A stretch of DNA of 64,000 nt from Deltaproteobacteria bacterium (GTDB lineage Bacteria > Myxococcota_A > UBA9160 > JAFDDA01), in assembly GCA_019311105.1 (NCBI GenBank), contig JAFDDA010000018.1:1-64000 (forward strand), written 5' to 3'. Under the pieces are notes generated by a model. The model was not told the DNA's origin. It searched no databases and saw only the letters and a program-made list of their open reading frames with translations. This document shows positions 1 through 9,303 of the stretch, piece after piece; the stretch's first letter is position 1; each line of letters opens with the position of its first letter. The translations under genes were made by a program, and so were the position numbers.

Positions 1-1
1 G

Positions 2-602
2 TCGGCACGCGCGCTGCTCGGGCCGCTCGGCGGTACGGTGGTCGCGGTGTTCGTGCTGGCCTCGATCCTCGGCACGCTCAATGCGACGGTGCTCGTGGGC
101 CCGCGGATCCCGTACGCCATGGCCCTCGACCGTCTCTTCTTTCGGGGCGTCGACGCCACGCACCCGCGCTTCGGCACGCCCCACATCGCCATCGTGCTCC
201 AGGGCCTGGTGTCAGTGGTGCTGCTGGGAATCTTCCAGGGCTTCCCGGATTCGCTGTTCGCCAGCGCCCTCGACTACACCGTATTCGCCATCGTGCTCGC
301 CACCATGGCCGACACCCTGGCCCTCTACCGCCTCCGGCGTGCTCGCCACCATGGCCGACACCCTGGCCCTCTACCGCCTCCGGCGTCTCCAGCCCGACCG
401 CCCGCGCCCGTACCGGGCCTGGGGCTACCCGTGGGTGCCGGCGATCTACATCGCGGTGAATGCCTGGATCGCCTTCGAGATGCTTCGCCAGCGGCCCTTC
501 GAGTGCGCCGTTGGCCTCGCCGTGGTGGCCACGGGCTGGCCCTTCTACGTGGCCTTCCGCAGGCGCGCCAGTGGCCCCGGAGAGGCCCCAGCCGATGCCT
601 GA
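2..602 (+). pseudogene. APC-family amino acid permease, 3' part, frameshifted
   Basis: This is the C-terminal part of a multi-helix permease; the 5' end lies outside the window. The first reading frame encodes hydrophobic helices with permease-like text (LNATVLVGPRIPYAMA, then FGTPHIAIV). At about base 339 a 46-bp direct duplication shifts the frame by one base. The natural ending (LQPDRPRPYRAWGYPW, then two more helices) continues in another frame to the stop at 602. The PYR.WGYPW text is typical of the amino acid/polyamine/organocation superfamily. Without the second repeat copy the two frames join cleanly. It is either a recent loss-of-function mutation or an assembly error. Family assignment is fairly sure; substrate is unknown. 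Confidence 0.75.
293..384 (+). repeat. 46-bp perfect tandem duplication inside permease gene
   Basis: Two identical 46-bp copies lie head to tail (293-338 and 339-384), each beginning GTGCTCGCCACCATGGCC. Because 46 is not a multiple of three, the second copy shifts the permease reading frame. Removing one copy restores a continuous permease sequence. Confidence 0.95.
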
Positions 603-680
603 GAGCCACGCTGGACGAGGCCCGATTTCTCTAATATTCTGAGTGGGTTACAAGCATCGGCCCCCGCCGAGGTGCGCGAG

Positions 681-1889
681 ATGGCGTCCCGATTCCAACA
701 CGATTTCAACAAGCTCAACCGGCTGCCGCCGTACATCCTGTCCGAGGTGACGGAGATGATGCGCGCGGCCCGGCGCGCCGGCGAAGACGTCATCGATCTC
801 GGCATGGGCAACCCCGATCTGCCGACACCGGACCACGTCGTCGACAAGATCTGCGAAGCCGCGCGCAACCCGAAGAACCACCGCTATTCGGCGTCGCGCG
901 GCATCCCGAACCTGCGCGCGTCGATCTGCGAGTGGTATCAGCGCAACCACGGCGTCGAGCTCGACCCCGACGGCGAGGCCATCGCCACGATCGGCGCGAA
1001 GGAAGGCCTCTCGCACTTCGTGTTGATGACGATCGGTGCGGGCGACGTCGTCCTGTGTCAGGACCCGGCGTACCCGATCCATCCCTACTCGGTGATCATC
1101 TCGGGCGGCGACCTGCGCAACGTCCCGCTCACCGGCGACACCGACTTCATCGAGAACCTCGAGCAGGCGGTGGCGCGAACCTGGCCGAAGCCGAAGATGT
1201 TGATCCTGTCGTTCCCGGCGAACCCGACCACCCAGGTCGTCGACCTCGCATTCTTCGAGCGGATCATCGCCTTCGCCAAGGAGCACGACCTGATGGTGCT
1301 CCACGACTTCGCCTACGCCGAGATCTGCTTCGAGGGCTACAAGCCGCCGAGCATCCTCGAGGTGCCCGGTGCGCGCGACGTGGCCATCGAGTTCGTGTCG
1401 CTTTCGAAGAGCCACTCCATGGCGGGCTGGCGCGTGGGTTTCGCCTGCGGCAATCGCGACATGATCCACGCCCTGACGCGCATCAAGAGCTACCTCGACT
1501 ACGGGATGCCCCAGTCGATCCAGATCGGAGCCATCGCGGCTCTGCGCGGCCCTCAGGACTGCGTGGACACGAACGTCGCCGAGTACAAGGCCCGCCGCGA
1601 TGCCCTCGTCGAGGGCCTCGGTCAGACCGGGCCCGGCCAGTGGAAGATCGAGAAGCCCCTGGCCACGATGTTCGTCTGGGCGCAGCTGCCCGAGGAGTGC
1701 CGCAGCATGGGCTCGCTCGAGTTCTCGAAGCGGCTGCTCACCGAGGCGGGGGTCGCCGTCTCGGCCGGCATCGGGTTCGGTGAGACGGGCGAGGGGCACG
1801 TGCGCTTCGCGTTGATCGAGAACGTGCACCGGACCCGCCAGGCCGTGCGCGGGATCCGCCGCTTCTTGCGGCAATTCCAGGAGTCCTAG
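681..1889 (+). CDS. alaC: AlaC-like aminotransferase (PLP class I/II)
   Basis: Predicted glutamate-pyruvate type aminotransferase of 402 residues. It matches the E. coli AlaC/YfdZ pattern almost throughout: N-terminal [31 protein letters not shown], the PLP lysine in [15 protein letters not shown], and C-terminal [10 protein letters not shown]. The ATG at 681 is preferred over the GTG at 672 because GAGG (669-672) sits eight bases upstream of it. The stop abuts the hom start directly, so it is the first gene of a run with hom, thrC and ribE. A TAATAT box at 632-637 upstream may be a -10 element, but no good -35 was found. Role: alanine or related amino acid transamination, probably tied to the aspartate-family pathway. 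Confidence 0.88.
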   Translation: MASRFQHDFNKLNRLPPYILSEVTEMMRAARRAGEDVIDLGMGNPDLPTPDHVVDKICEAARNPKNHRYSASRGIPNLRASICEWYQRNHGVELDPDGEAIATIGAKEGLSHFVLMTIGAGDVVLCQDPAYPIHPYSVIISGGDLRNVPLTGDTDFIENLEQAVARTWPKPKMLILSFPANPTTQVVDLAFFERIIAFAKEHDLMVLHDFAYAEICFEGYKPPSILEVPGARDVAIEFVSLSKSHSMAGWRVGFACGNRDMIHALTRIKSYLDYGMPQSIQIGAIAALRGPQDCVDTNVAEYKARRDALVEGLGQTGPGQWKIEKPLATMFVWAQLPEECRSMGSLEFSKRLLTEAGVAVSAGIGFGETGEGHVRFALIENVHRTRQAVRGIRRFLRQFQES

Positions 1890-3251
1890 ATGGGCAAGGA
1901 CGTTCGCGAAAGTGACGCCGATGTGCTTTCCGGTGCCGTCGGCGTCGGATTGATCGGTTTCGGCACCATCGGGGCCGGGGTGGCGAAGGTGTTGCGCGAC
2001 AACGCTTCGGTGATCGAGCAACGCCTGGGCTTCCCCTTGCGTCTGGCTCGCATCGCGGACCTCGACCTCGAGACCGACCGTGGCGTCGACGTGTCGGGCA
2101 TCGTGTTCGACCGCGACACCGAGGGGCTGATCGCCGACCCGGCCGTGGAGATCGTGATCGAGCTGATCGGCGGCTACGACGTGGCGCGCCGGTTCATGCT
2201 CGCGGCCATCGACGCCGGGAAACATGTGGTCACCGCGAACAAGGCGCTGCTCGCCCTCCACGGTGCCGAGATCTTCGCCGCCGCCGACGCGAAGGGCGTC
2301 GACGTGGCGTTCGAGGCGAGCGTCGGCGGGGGGATCCCGATCCTGCGCTCCCTGCGTGAAGGGCTCGCCGCCAACCGCATCGAGAGCCTCCACGGCATCA
2401 TGAACGGCACGACGAACTACGTCCTCACCGAGATGGAGAAGACCGCCGAGGACTTCGACGTCGTGCTCAAGCGGGCCCAGGAACTCGGCTACGCCGAAGC
2501 CGACCCGACCTTCGACGTCGACGGCATCGATGCTGCGCACAAGCTGGCGCTGCTCGTCGGCATGGCCTTCGGCGCGAAGCTCACCTACAAGGAGATCCCC
2601 ACCGAGGGCATCCGCGGCCTCACGCCGGTGGACTTCGAGGCCGCCGAGGAGTTCGGCTACCGCTTCAAGCTGCTCGGCATCGCGAAGTCGCGCAGCGAGG
2701 GGGGCGAGGAGCGCATCGAGGCGCGTGTGCAGCCCACGCTGATCCCGTCCGACAGCTTGCTCGCGAAGGTCGATGGCGCGATGAACGCGATCGCCGTCCA
2801 CGGCAATGCCGTCGGCCCGACGCTCTTCTACGGCGCGGGCGCTGGCGAGCTGCCGACGGCCAGCGCCGTGGTGGCAGACCTGATGGAGATCGCTCGCGAG
2901 ATCCGCCGTGGCCGCGCCGGCCGCGTGGCCCCGCTTTCCTACGCGCCGGGCGAGCTTCGCGAGAAGCCCCTCGTTCCGCTCGGCGAACTCGAAGGTCGCT
3001 ACTTCCTGAATTTCACGGCGGCGGACGAGCCGAATGTCCTCGCCCACATCACCGGCGCCCTCGGCGAGCACGGCGTCTCCATCGAGTCCGTGCTCCAAAA
3101 GCGGAGCGGCGAAGAACGTGGCTCGGTCCCCGTGATCGTGCTGACCCACCCGGCGCGCGAGGCCCACGTGCGCGCCGCTCTCGAGGCGATCGATGCGCTC
3201 GAGGACGTGACCGCGCCCACCCGGCTGGTCCGTGTCGAAGAGGAGCTGTAG
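1890..3251 (+). CDS. hom: Homoserine dehydrogenase
   Basis: Catalyses NAD(P)H-dependent reduction of aspartate semialdehyde to homoserine in Thr/Met/Ile biosynthesis. The 453-residue protein has an N-terminal Rossmann fold (GLIGFGTIGAGVAKVL), the catalytic region EASVGGGIPILRSLREG followed by GIMNGTTNYVL, and a C-terminal ACT domain (about residues 370-453, LNFTAADEPNVLAHITGALG). The ACT domain suggests threonine feedback control. It starts immediately after the alaC stop and ends immediately before the thrC start, so the three genes are very likely co-translated. No aspartokinase domain is fused. Confidence 0.96.
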   Translation: MGKDVRESDADVLSGAVGVGLIGFGTIGAGVAKVLRDNASVIEQRLGFPLRLARIADLDLETDRGVDVSGIVFDRDTEGLIADPAVEIVIELIGGYDVARRFMLAAIDAGKHVVTANKALLALHGAEIFAAADAKGVDVAFEASVGGGIPILRSLREGLAANRIESLHGIMNGTTNYVLTEMEKTAEDFDVVLKRAQELGYAEADPTFDVDGIDAAHKLALLVGMAFGAKLTYKEIPTEGIRGLTPVDFEAAEEFGYRFKLLGIAKSRSEGGEERIEARVQPTLIPSDSLLAKVDGAMNAIAVHGNAVGPTLFYGAGAGELPTASAVVADLMEIAREIRRGRAGRVAPLSYAPGELREKPLVPLGELEGRYFLNFTAADEPNVLAHITGALGEHGVSIESVLQKRSGEERGSVPVIVLTHPAREAHVRAALEAIDALEDVTAPTRLVRVEEEL

Positions 3252-4604
3252 ATGTCATCCAAGCCCGTCCACCGCGCCTGGTTCGAGAACTTCAACGACC
3301 CGAGCGAGCGCTACGAGCTCGACGAGGTGGTCTACACCGCCCGCGATGGCAGCCTGCTGCAGGTCGTCCACGACATGGACGAGCTGCGGAAGACCTCCGG
3401 CGAGGAGTGGAAGGCGCTGTTCGAGCAGCGCGTCCACAAGAGCGAGTGGCCCTACGGCTCCGGTGTCTGGGGCCTGAAGGAGTGGGTGCTGCCCGAGATC
3501 GACAACCAGAACGTGGTGTCGATGTACGAGGGGCACTCGAACCTCTTCTGGGCCGAGCGCTACGGGCGCGAGATCGGCCTCGAGGATCTGTGGATCAAGC
3601 TCTGCGGCAACTCCCACACCGGTTCGTTCAAGGACCTAGGGATGACGGTGCTCGTCTCGCAGGTGAAGGAGATGATCGCGCGCGGCGTCGAGATCCCGGC
3701 GGTGGCCTGCGCCTCCACCGGCGACACCTCGGCGGCGCTCGCGGCCTACGCGGCGGCCGCCGGCATCCCCGCGGCGGTGTTCCTGCCGCGTGGCAAGATC
3801 TCCGTGGCTCAGCTGATCCAGCCGGTGGCCAACGGCGCCATGGTCTTTGCCCTCGACACGGACTTCGACGGCTGCATGGAGATCGTGAAGGAGGTCGCCC
3901 AGAAGGACGGCATCTACCTCGCGAACTCCATGAACAGCCTGCGCGTGGAAGGCCAGAAGACCGTCGGCGTCGAGATCATCCAGCAGTTCGACTGGGAGGT
4001 GCCCGACTGGATCATCATCCCGGGCGGCAACCTCGGGAACGTGTCGGCTCTCGCGCGCGGCCTCGACCTGCTGGTCGAACTCGGCCTCGTCACGAAGCGG
4101 CCCCGGATCGTCTGCGCCCAGGCCGAGAACGCGAACCCCCTCTACCGGGCCTACCAGCGCGACTTCAAGGTCTTCGAGCCCATCGCCGCGCGGACGACCC
4201 TCGCATCGGCGATCCAGATCGGGAACCCGGTCTCCTACGAGAAGGCCGTGGACGCGCTGCGGCGCTACGACGGCATCGTCGAGCAAGCGAGCGAGGTCGA
4301 GCTAGCCGAGGCCTGCGCCGAGGCCGACCGCACGGGCTTGTTCAACTGCCCGCACACGGGTGTGGCCTTGGCGGCCCTGCGGAAGCTCCAGAAGCGCGGC
4401 GAAGTGAAGTCGAGTGATCGCGTCGTGGTGATCTCGACCGCCCACGGTCTCAAGTTCGTGGACTTCAAGCTCAACTATCACCAGATGCAGCTCGAGGGGA
4501 TCGTCTCCGAGTTGGCGAACCCGCCGATCGAGCTCGACGCGGACTACGGCACCGTGCGTGACGAGCTGCTGCGTCAGATCGACACGCGCTTCGGGCGGGC
4601 CTAG
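3252..4604 (+). CDS. thrC: Threonine synthase
   Basis: PLP enzyme converting O-phosphohomoserine to threonine; 450 residues. The PLP lysine lies in [12 protein letters not shown]. Further motifs are [30 protein letters not shown] and the phosphate-binding [14 protein letters not shown]. The ATG directly follows the hom stop. Order hom-thrC is common, and no thrB was seen in this window. The length fits the longer threonine synthase class with an N-terminal extension (about residues 1-90). Confidence 0.95.
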   Translation: MSSKPVHRAWFENFNDPSERYELDEVVYTARDGSLLQVVHDMDELRKTSGEEWKALFEQRVHKSEWPYGSGVWGLKEWVLPEIDNQNVVSMYEGHSNLFWAERYGREIGLEDLWIKLCGNSHTGSFKDLGMTVLVSQVKEMIARGVEIPAVACASTGDTSAALAAYAAAAGIPAAVFLPRGKISVAQLIQPVANGAMVFALDTDFDGCMEIVKEVAQKDGIYLANSMNSLRVEGQKTVGVEIIQQFDWEVPDWIIIPGGNLGNVSALARGLDLLVELGLVTKRPRIVCAQAENANPLYRAYQRDFKVFEPIAARTTLASAIQIGNPVSYEKAVDALRRYDGIVEQASEVELAEACAEADRTGLFNCPHTGVALAALRKLQKRGEVKSSDRVVVISTAHGLKFVDFKLNYHQMQLEGIVSELANPPIELDADYGTVRDELLRQIDTRFGRA

Positions 4605-4606
4605 GC

Positions 4607-5212
4607 GTGTTCACGGGCATCATCGAGACGATCGGGGTGGTCACATCTCTCGAGCGGCGAGGTGAACTCGCCCAGTTCGAGGTCGAGGCGCCCGCGATCC
4701 TCGAAGGCGTGAAGATCGGTGACAGCGTCGCGGTGAATGGCACCTGTCTCACCGTGACCCGCATCGACCCTCCGCGCCTCGCCTTCGATGCCGTGCGTGA
4801 GACGCTGGAGAAGACGGCGCTTGGCGCACTCGAGGCCGGTTCACGCGTGAACCTCGAGCGTGCCATGCGGGCCGACGGCCGCTTCGACGGCCACATCGTC
4901 CAGGGCCATGTGGATGCCACGGGGACCGTGCGCGCCGTGGAACGTGCCGGCACCGACGTCCGCGTCGTCGTCGACACCGGTGAGGCGTTCGCGAACGAAC
5001 TCGTCCCCAAGGGTTCGGTCACCATCGACGGCGTTTCACTGACGGTCGTGGACGTCACCGACGACGGCTTCGACGTCGTCTTGATCCCGCATACCTTGAA
5101 GGAGACGACCCTCGGCGAGCGTCAGCCCGGCGATGCGGTGAACCTGGAAGCCGACGTGCTCGGCAAGTACGTGAAGCGCTATCTCGAACGGATTGGACCT
5201 CGTCAGAGCTAG
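4607..5212 (+). CDS. ribE: Riboflavin synthase, alpha subunit
   Basis: Converts two 6,7-dimethyl-8-ribityllumazine molecules to riboflavin. It is 201 residues with the two internally similar lumazine-binding halves: the N-terminal MFTGIIETIG with VNGTCLTV, and the second half with GHIVQGHVDATG and DGVSLTVVDV. Starts at GTG 4607, two bases after the thrC stop, so it is probably the last gene of the threonine run. That position is unusual; rib genes normally cluster together. No other rib gene and no FMN riboswitch was recognised here. Confidence 0.95.
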   Translation: MFTGIIETIGVVTSLERRGELAQFEVEAPAILEGVKIGDSVAVNGTCLTVTRIDPPRLAFDAVRETLEKTALGALEAGSRVNLERAMRADGRFDGHIVQGHVDATGTVRAVERAGTDVRVVVDTGEAFANELVPKGSVTIDGVSLTVVDVTDDGFDVVLIPHTLKETTLGERQPGDAVNLEADVLGKYVKRYLERIGPRQS

Positions 5213-5257
5213 CCCGGGTGGGGCAGGGCTTGCGCGGATGCGTGGGCCGTACTATAG

Positions 5258-5271
5258 ACTGACTGGTCGGT
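5258..5271. promoter_or_regulatory. Candidate TetR operator
   Basis: The imperfect palindrome ACTGACT|GGTCGGT (10 of 14 positions symmetric) lies in the gap between ribE and the TetR gene, 68 bases before the TetR start. The resemblance to TetR-family operators built on ACTGACC/GGTCAGT half-sites suggests autoregulation of the downstream export operon. Binding is inferred only. Confidence 0.45.
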
Positions 5272-5339
5272 TTGAAACGAAAGCGCCCGGATTTAATGAC
5301 TCTTTGGCCCTTTACCTCGCAGTCTCGATCCCGCCCCTG

Positions 5340-5939
5340 ATGCCCGCTCCGACCCGCGAGCGGCGGCGCATGGCGCCCGAGGCGCGCCGAGCCCAGATCC
5401 TCGAGGCGGCCTTTCGCTGCTTCGCCGAACGCGGCTACCACGCCGCCCGCATGGACGATCTCGTTCGTGAATCCGGCCTCTCCAAGGGAAGTCTCTACTG
5501 GCATTTCGAGAGCAAGGAAGACGTCTTCCTGGCCGTCTTCGATGCGTTGGAGGTCGAGATCTTCAAGGCTTGGGACGCCGAGGAGACCCACGACCACTCG
5601 GTGATGCGGATGCTCCAGCGCGAGGGCGAGATCGTGCTCGAGCGCATGGTCGGCCAGCGTGCCGCACTCGGCGCCTGGATGGAGTTCCTGGTGCACCCTG
5701 CAGCGCGCGAACGGCTGCAAACCACCTACGAGCGCTCGCGAGGGCGGCTCGCGGAGTTGATCCGCCGCGGGATCGATGAGGGAGAGCTCCACCGCAGTGT
5801 CTTCGTCGAGGACACGGCGGTCCTTCTGACCGGGGCGATCGAGGGCCTGGTGCTCCAGAGTTTCGTTGCGCCCGATCTCGACGCCGTCGCCGCATGGGCC
5901 CGCGCCTGGCCCGTCTTGCAGAGAGGACTCGAACGATGA
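5340..5939 (+). CDS. TetR/AcrR-family regulator of the export operon
   Basis: A 199-residue one-component regulator. The N-terminal helix-turn-helix spans about residues 15-60 (RRAQILEAAFRCFAERGYHAARMDDLVRESGLSKGSLYWHF), followed by a helical ligand-binding domain. The ORF track starts at 5193, but ATG 5340 gives the usual short basic tail before the HTH and leaves the candidate operator in non-coding DNA. The stop overlaps the next start by four bases (ATGA), so it is probably the first gene of the LolA-like/permease/ATPase operon and may control it. The ligand is unknown; related regulators respond to lipids or hydrophobic compounds. Confidence 0.88.
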   Translation: MPAPTRERRRMAPEARRAQILEAAFRCFAERGYHAARMDDLVRESGLSKGSLYWHFESKEDVFLAVFDALEVEIFKAWDAEETHDHSVMRMLQREGEIVLERMVGQRAALGAWMEFLVHPAARERLQTTYERSRGRLAELIRRGIDEGELHRSVFVEDTAVLLTGAIEGLVLQSFVAPDLDAVAAWARAWPVLQRGLER

Positions 5940-6760
5940 AGTCGTGGATGAAGCTCAGCCTTGCGCTCGCCCTCCTGGCCTTGCCCGTCGTCGCCGCGGC
6001 GGTCGACGTGAGCGTCGACGCCCGACGCGGCGACGACCCGATTCCGGATGCCCGCGAGATCGCCCGCAGGACCGAGGATGTCCTGCGGGGGGAGAGCGCT
6101 TTTACCGAGGGGGAAATGACGATTGTCTCGCCGCGTCTGCCGGCGCCCCGCACGGTGCGCTTCCGGTCCTGGGACGACCGGGGGGGCGACCGATCCTTCA
6201 TTCGCATCCTCCAGCCGGCCAAGGATCGCGGCACGGGGTTCCTGAAGCTTCATCCGAACCTCTGGATGTTCATTCCGCGGGTCGAACGGACGATGCGGAT
6301 TCCGCCCTCGATGATGCTCCAGTCGTGGATGGGCAGTGACTTCACGAACGACGACCTCGTCCGCGAGTCGAGCCAGCTCGACGACTACGACCACGAGTTG
6401 CTTCGCGTCGAAGAGGCCTTCGAAGGCCTCGAGGGCACGGGGCCGTACCGCGCGTACGTCGTCGAGTATCGGCCCCACGAGGATGCGCCGGTGGTCTGGG
6501 GGCGGATCGTGACGTGGATCGAGGCCGAGCGCTGGTCGCCGCTGCAACAGGAGTTCTACGACGAGGACGATGTGATGCTCCGGCGCATGGAGTTCGGCGA
6601 CATCCGTGAGACCGACGATCGCTACGTCCCCCATCTGTGGGTGATGACGCCCCTGGACAAGGACGGGCATCAAACGCGGATCCGAATCCACGAGATCGAT
6701 TTCGACGAGGAGTTCGATGACTCGATCTTCACCACCCGCAACCTGAAGCGGCGGAAGTAG
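5936..6760 (+). CDS. Periplasmic outer-membrane lipoprotein-sorting (LolA-like) protein
   Basis: A 274-residue secreted protein with an N-terminal signal peptide (MKSWMKLSLALALLALPVVAAA). It resembles the LolA-like 'outer membrane lipoprotein-sorting protein' family often found beside FtsX-type permeases: RTEDVLRG near the start, then LKLHPNLWMFIPRVERTMRIPPSMMLQSWMGSDFTNDDLVRES. Such proteins form an open half-barrel that carries lipids or lipoproteins across the periplasm. It overlaps tetR by ATGA and precedes two permeases and an ATPase, so it is probably the periplasmic carrier of that exporter. The cargo cannot be told from sequence. Confidence 0.85.
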   Translation: MKSWMKLSLALALLALPVVAAAVDVSVDARRGDDPIPDAREIARRTEDVLRGESAFTEGEMTIVSPRLPAPRTVRFRSWDDRGGDRSFIRILQPAKDRGTGFLKLHPNLWMFIPRVERTMRIPPSMMLQSWMGSDFTNDDLVRESSQLDDYDHELLRVEEAFEGLEGTGPYRAYVVEYRPHEDAPVVWGRIVTWIEAERWSPLQQEFYDEDDVMLRRMEFGDIRETDDRYVPHLWVMTPLDKDGHQTRIRIHEIDFDEEFDDSIFTTRNLKRRK

Positions 6761-6762
6761 CC

Positions 6763-7992
6763 ATGCGACTGATCCTACGACTCGCCTGGCGCAACGTCTG
6801 GCGCAACCCGCGTCGGACCGGGCTGACGGTCTCGGCCACCGTGTTCGCCGTGCTTCTCGTCATCGTGTTCGTCTCGATGGGGGCCGGGATCCACGAACAG
6901 ATGATCGAGGATGCCGTGCGGCTGTCCTCGGGCCACGCCTCGATTTCGGGCCGCGGGTACCTCGAGAACCGAACGCTCGAGCAGTTCATCGACTTCGACC
7001 CGGAGCTGGCGCGGCAGCTCGACGCGACCGAGGGCGTCGTGGGTTGGGCGCCTCGCGTCGTCGGCTTCGGGCTCCTTTCGAGCGGCCCCGACACCCACGG
7101 AATCGCCGTGCTCGGCGTCGACCCCGATCGCGAAAGGTGGGTCACGACGCTGCCCGAGCGCGTGAGGGACGGCCGATTCATCGGTCAGCCCGGAGGGCGC
7201 GAGATCGTCCTCGGCGCGCGGCTCGCAAAGTCGCTGGAGGTAGGGCTCGGCGACGAGGTCTTGCTCTACTCCGTCGCCTACTCCCTCGAGATGGCCTACG
7301 AGCTGTTCACGGTGGTCGGGACGATGAAGCTGCCGGACTCGGCGATGGAGCGAGGCCTCGCGGTCGTCCACATCGCCGACGCCCAGGCCTTCTTCGTCTA
7401 CGGCGACCGCGTCACCGAGGTGGCCATCCTGGCGGGCAGCGCCGACGACACGGCGCAGATCGTCTCGGCGGTGTCGGCGGGCGTCGGCGACGAGGTCGAG
7501 GTCCACGGCTGGCCCGAGATCATGCCCGAACTCGTCCAGTTCATCTTTCTCGATGACGCCGGCATGTACATCATGCTCCTGATCCTCGTCGTCGTCGTTG
7601 CTTTCGGGATCCTGAACACGCTGCTGATGTCGGTGCTCGAGCGCCGTCGCGAGTTCGGTGTGGCTCTTGCGCTCGGTCTGAGGCCGCGAGCGATCTTCGT
7701 GCTCGTCTATCTCGAGTCGATGGCGCTGGCTGCGCTCGGGCTGGCCCTCGGGCTCGGCATCGCCCTCCCGCTGGTCTTGTATCTGGTCGGCCATCCGATC
7801 GACCTCGACAACGAGGCGATGAAGGGTGCCTACGAGATGCTGGGCTTCGAGCCCCGCATCAGCTGGAAGCTGAAGCCGACCCATCCGCTCGGGTCCGCCA
7901 TCACCATCTTCGGAGTCGCAGCGCTCGCGGCTCTCTACCCGGCTTTCAAGGCCAGTCGCGCCCGTCCGGTCGACGCGCTGCGGAGCGTGTGA
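6763..7992 (+). CDS. ABC transporter permease, FtsX/LolC-E type (1)
   Basis: A 409-residue membrane protein with the four-helix MacB/LolCE architecture. One N-terminal helix follows the LAWRNVWRNPRRTG motif, then comes a large periplasmic domain (about residues 45-255) and three C-terminal helices, with EFGVALALGLRPRAIF in the FtsX core. The start is two bases after the LolA-like gene and the stop overlaps the next permease start (TGATG). It presumably pairs with the following permease as a heterodimer driven by the ATPase at 9304. Confidence 0.92.
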   Translation: MRLILRLAWRNVWRNPRRTGLTVSATVFAVLLVIVFVSMGAGIHEQMIEDAVRLSSGHASISGRGYLENRTLEQFIDFDPELARQLDATEGVVGWAPRVVGFGLLSSGPDTHGIAVLGVDPDRERWVTTLPERVRDGRFIGQPGGREIVLGARLAKSLEVGLGDEVLLYSVAYSLEMAYELFTVVGTMKLPDSAMERGLAVVHIADAQAFFVYGDRVTEVAILAGSADDTAQIVSAVSAGVGDEVEVHGWPEIMPELVQFIFLDDAGMYIMLLILVVVVAFGILNTLLMSVLERRREFGVALALGLRPRAIFVLVYLESMALAALGLALGLGIALPLVLYLVGHPIDLDNEAMKGAYEMLGFEPRISWKLKPTHPLGSAITIFGVAALAALYPAFKASRARPVDALRSV

Positions 7993-9290
7993 TGGGGCGC
8001 ACCCTCGGCCGTTTCGAAAACCGCTTCGAGTCGCTCCGGCTCACCGCCCAGATGGTGCCGCATCTCCTCGATCGCACTCTGCTGCGCATCGCCTGGCGAA
8101 ACGTCTGGCGCAATCCACGTCGCACGGGGATCGTGGTGACGGCGGTGGCCGTCGGGATCGGCGGAGCCGTGCTCACGATGGCCATCAACTTCGGGATGGT
8201 CGTTCAGATGGTCGAGACCGCCATCTCAACGGATCTCGGCCACGTCCAGGCCCACGCCGTGGGCTACGCGGACGATCCGGGCATCGACCACCGGCTGCCG
8301 GCGGGGGGCGCCGCCGTGCTCGCTGCATTGGAGGGTCGGGAGCACGTCGCCGCGTTCGCTCCACGGGTCCGCGGCCAGGCCCTGGTCTTCTCGCCGCGCG
8401 CGAGTTCGGGCGTTGGACTCATCGGCGTCGACCCCGAACGCGAGGCGAGCGTCACGGTGCTAGCCGACTCGATCACCGCCGGCAGCTATCTCGACGACAC
8501 GAAGCGACGTCTCCTTGTGGGCGAGGCCCTCGCGCGCAGGCTGCACGTCGACGTCGGCGACAAGGTGGTGATCTCGGTCCAGGACATCCACGGCGACCTG
8601 ACCGGCGAAGCCTTCCGCGTCCAGGGCCTCTTCCGGACGGCGTCCCGTGATTTCGATGCGGGCCACGCCTTCGTCCGGCTCGAGGAGGCCCAGTCGCTGT
8701 TCGGCATTTCGGACGACGTCTCCGAAGTCGTCATCGTCGCTGACCACCGTCGGCGTGTGGACGGGCTCCGCGATGGCCTCGCCGCGACGGTGGGCGACGC
8801 TGCGCTGATCCGCTCCTGGGACCAGAGCCAGCCGCTCCTCCGCTACATGGTGGATCTCTTCGACCAGGTCGGGTGGATCGTCTACGCCGCCGTATTCGTC
8901 GCGATGGCCTTCGGCATCGCAAACGTCATGCTGATGGCGGTGCACGAGCGGATTCGAGAGATCGGTATCATCACGGCGATCGGCATGCACCCCGACCGCC
9001 TGGTTGCCCTGGTCTGCATCGAGTCGGTCTTCGTGACGTCCTTGGGCCTGCTGACGGGCCTCGCGATCGCCTTCGGCAGCGTCGCCGCCCTCGGCGAGGG
9101 CATTGACCTGTCGGCCTGGGCGGACGGGCTCGAGGCGCTCGGTGTCGGCACGCGGATCGTGCCCACGCTGCGACTCGACGACCTGACCGTCCCGGTATTG
9201 GCCGCCACGATCACTGCACTCGTCGCGAGCCTCTGGCCGGCCATGCGCGCGGCGCGGCTCCGCCCGGCCGAAGCCGTCCGCCACATCTAG
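7992..9290 (+). CDS. ABC transporter permease, FtsX/LolC-E type (2)
   Basis: A 432-residue paralogue of the preceding permease with the same layout and the shared motif IAWRNVWRNPRRTG. It has a longer N-terminal cytoplasmic stretch, a periplasmic domain, then three C-terminal helices with IREIGIITAIGMHPDRLV. ATG 7992 is used because it overlaps the previous stop by one base; the ORF track begins one codon earlier at a GTG. Two adjacent non-identical permeases suggest a LolC/LolE-like heterodimer. Confidence 0.92.
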   Translation: MGRTLGRFENRFESLRLTAQMVPHLLDRTLLRIAWRNVWRNPRRTGIVVTAVAVGIGGAVLTMAINFGMVVQMVETAISTDLGHVQAHAVGYADDPGIDHRLPAGGAAVLAALEGREHVAAFAPRVRGQALVFSPRASSGVGLIGVDPEREASVTVLADSITAGSYLDDTKRRLLVGEALARRLHVDVGDKVVISVQDIHGDLTGEAFRVQGLFRTASRDFDAGHAFVRLEEAQSLFGISDDVSEVVIVADHRRRVDGLRDGLAATVGDAALIRSWDQSQPLLRYMVDLFDQVGWIVYAAVFVAMAFGIANVMLMAVHERIREIGIITAIGMHPDRLVALVCIESVFVTSLGLLTGLAIAFGSVAALGEGIDLSAWADGLEALGVGTRIVPTLRLDDLTVPVLAATITALVASLWPAMRAARLRPAEAVRHI

Positions 9291-9303
9291 GAAGCGAGGA
9301 ACG

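Noticed and set aside
648-3167. 839-residue minus-strand ORF
   Set aside because: Antisense shadow of alaC and hom, which have clear motifs and start sites.
4500-4607. FMN riboswitch before ribE
   Set aside because: The gene follows thrC by two bases, leaving no room for one; no RFN-like sequence was seen.
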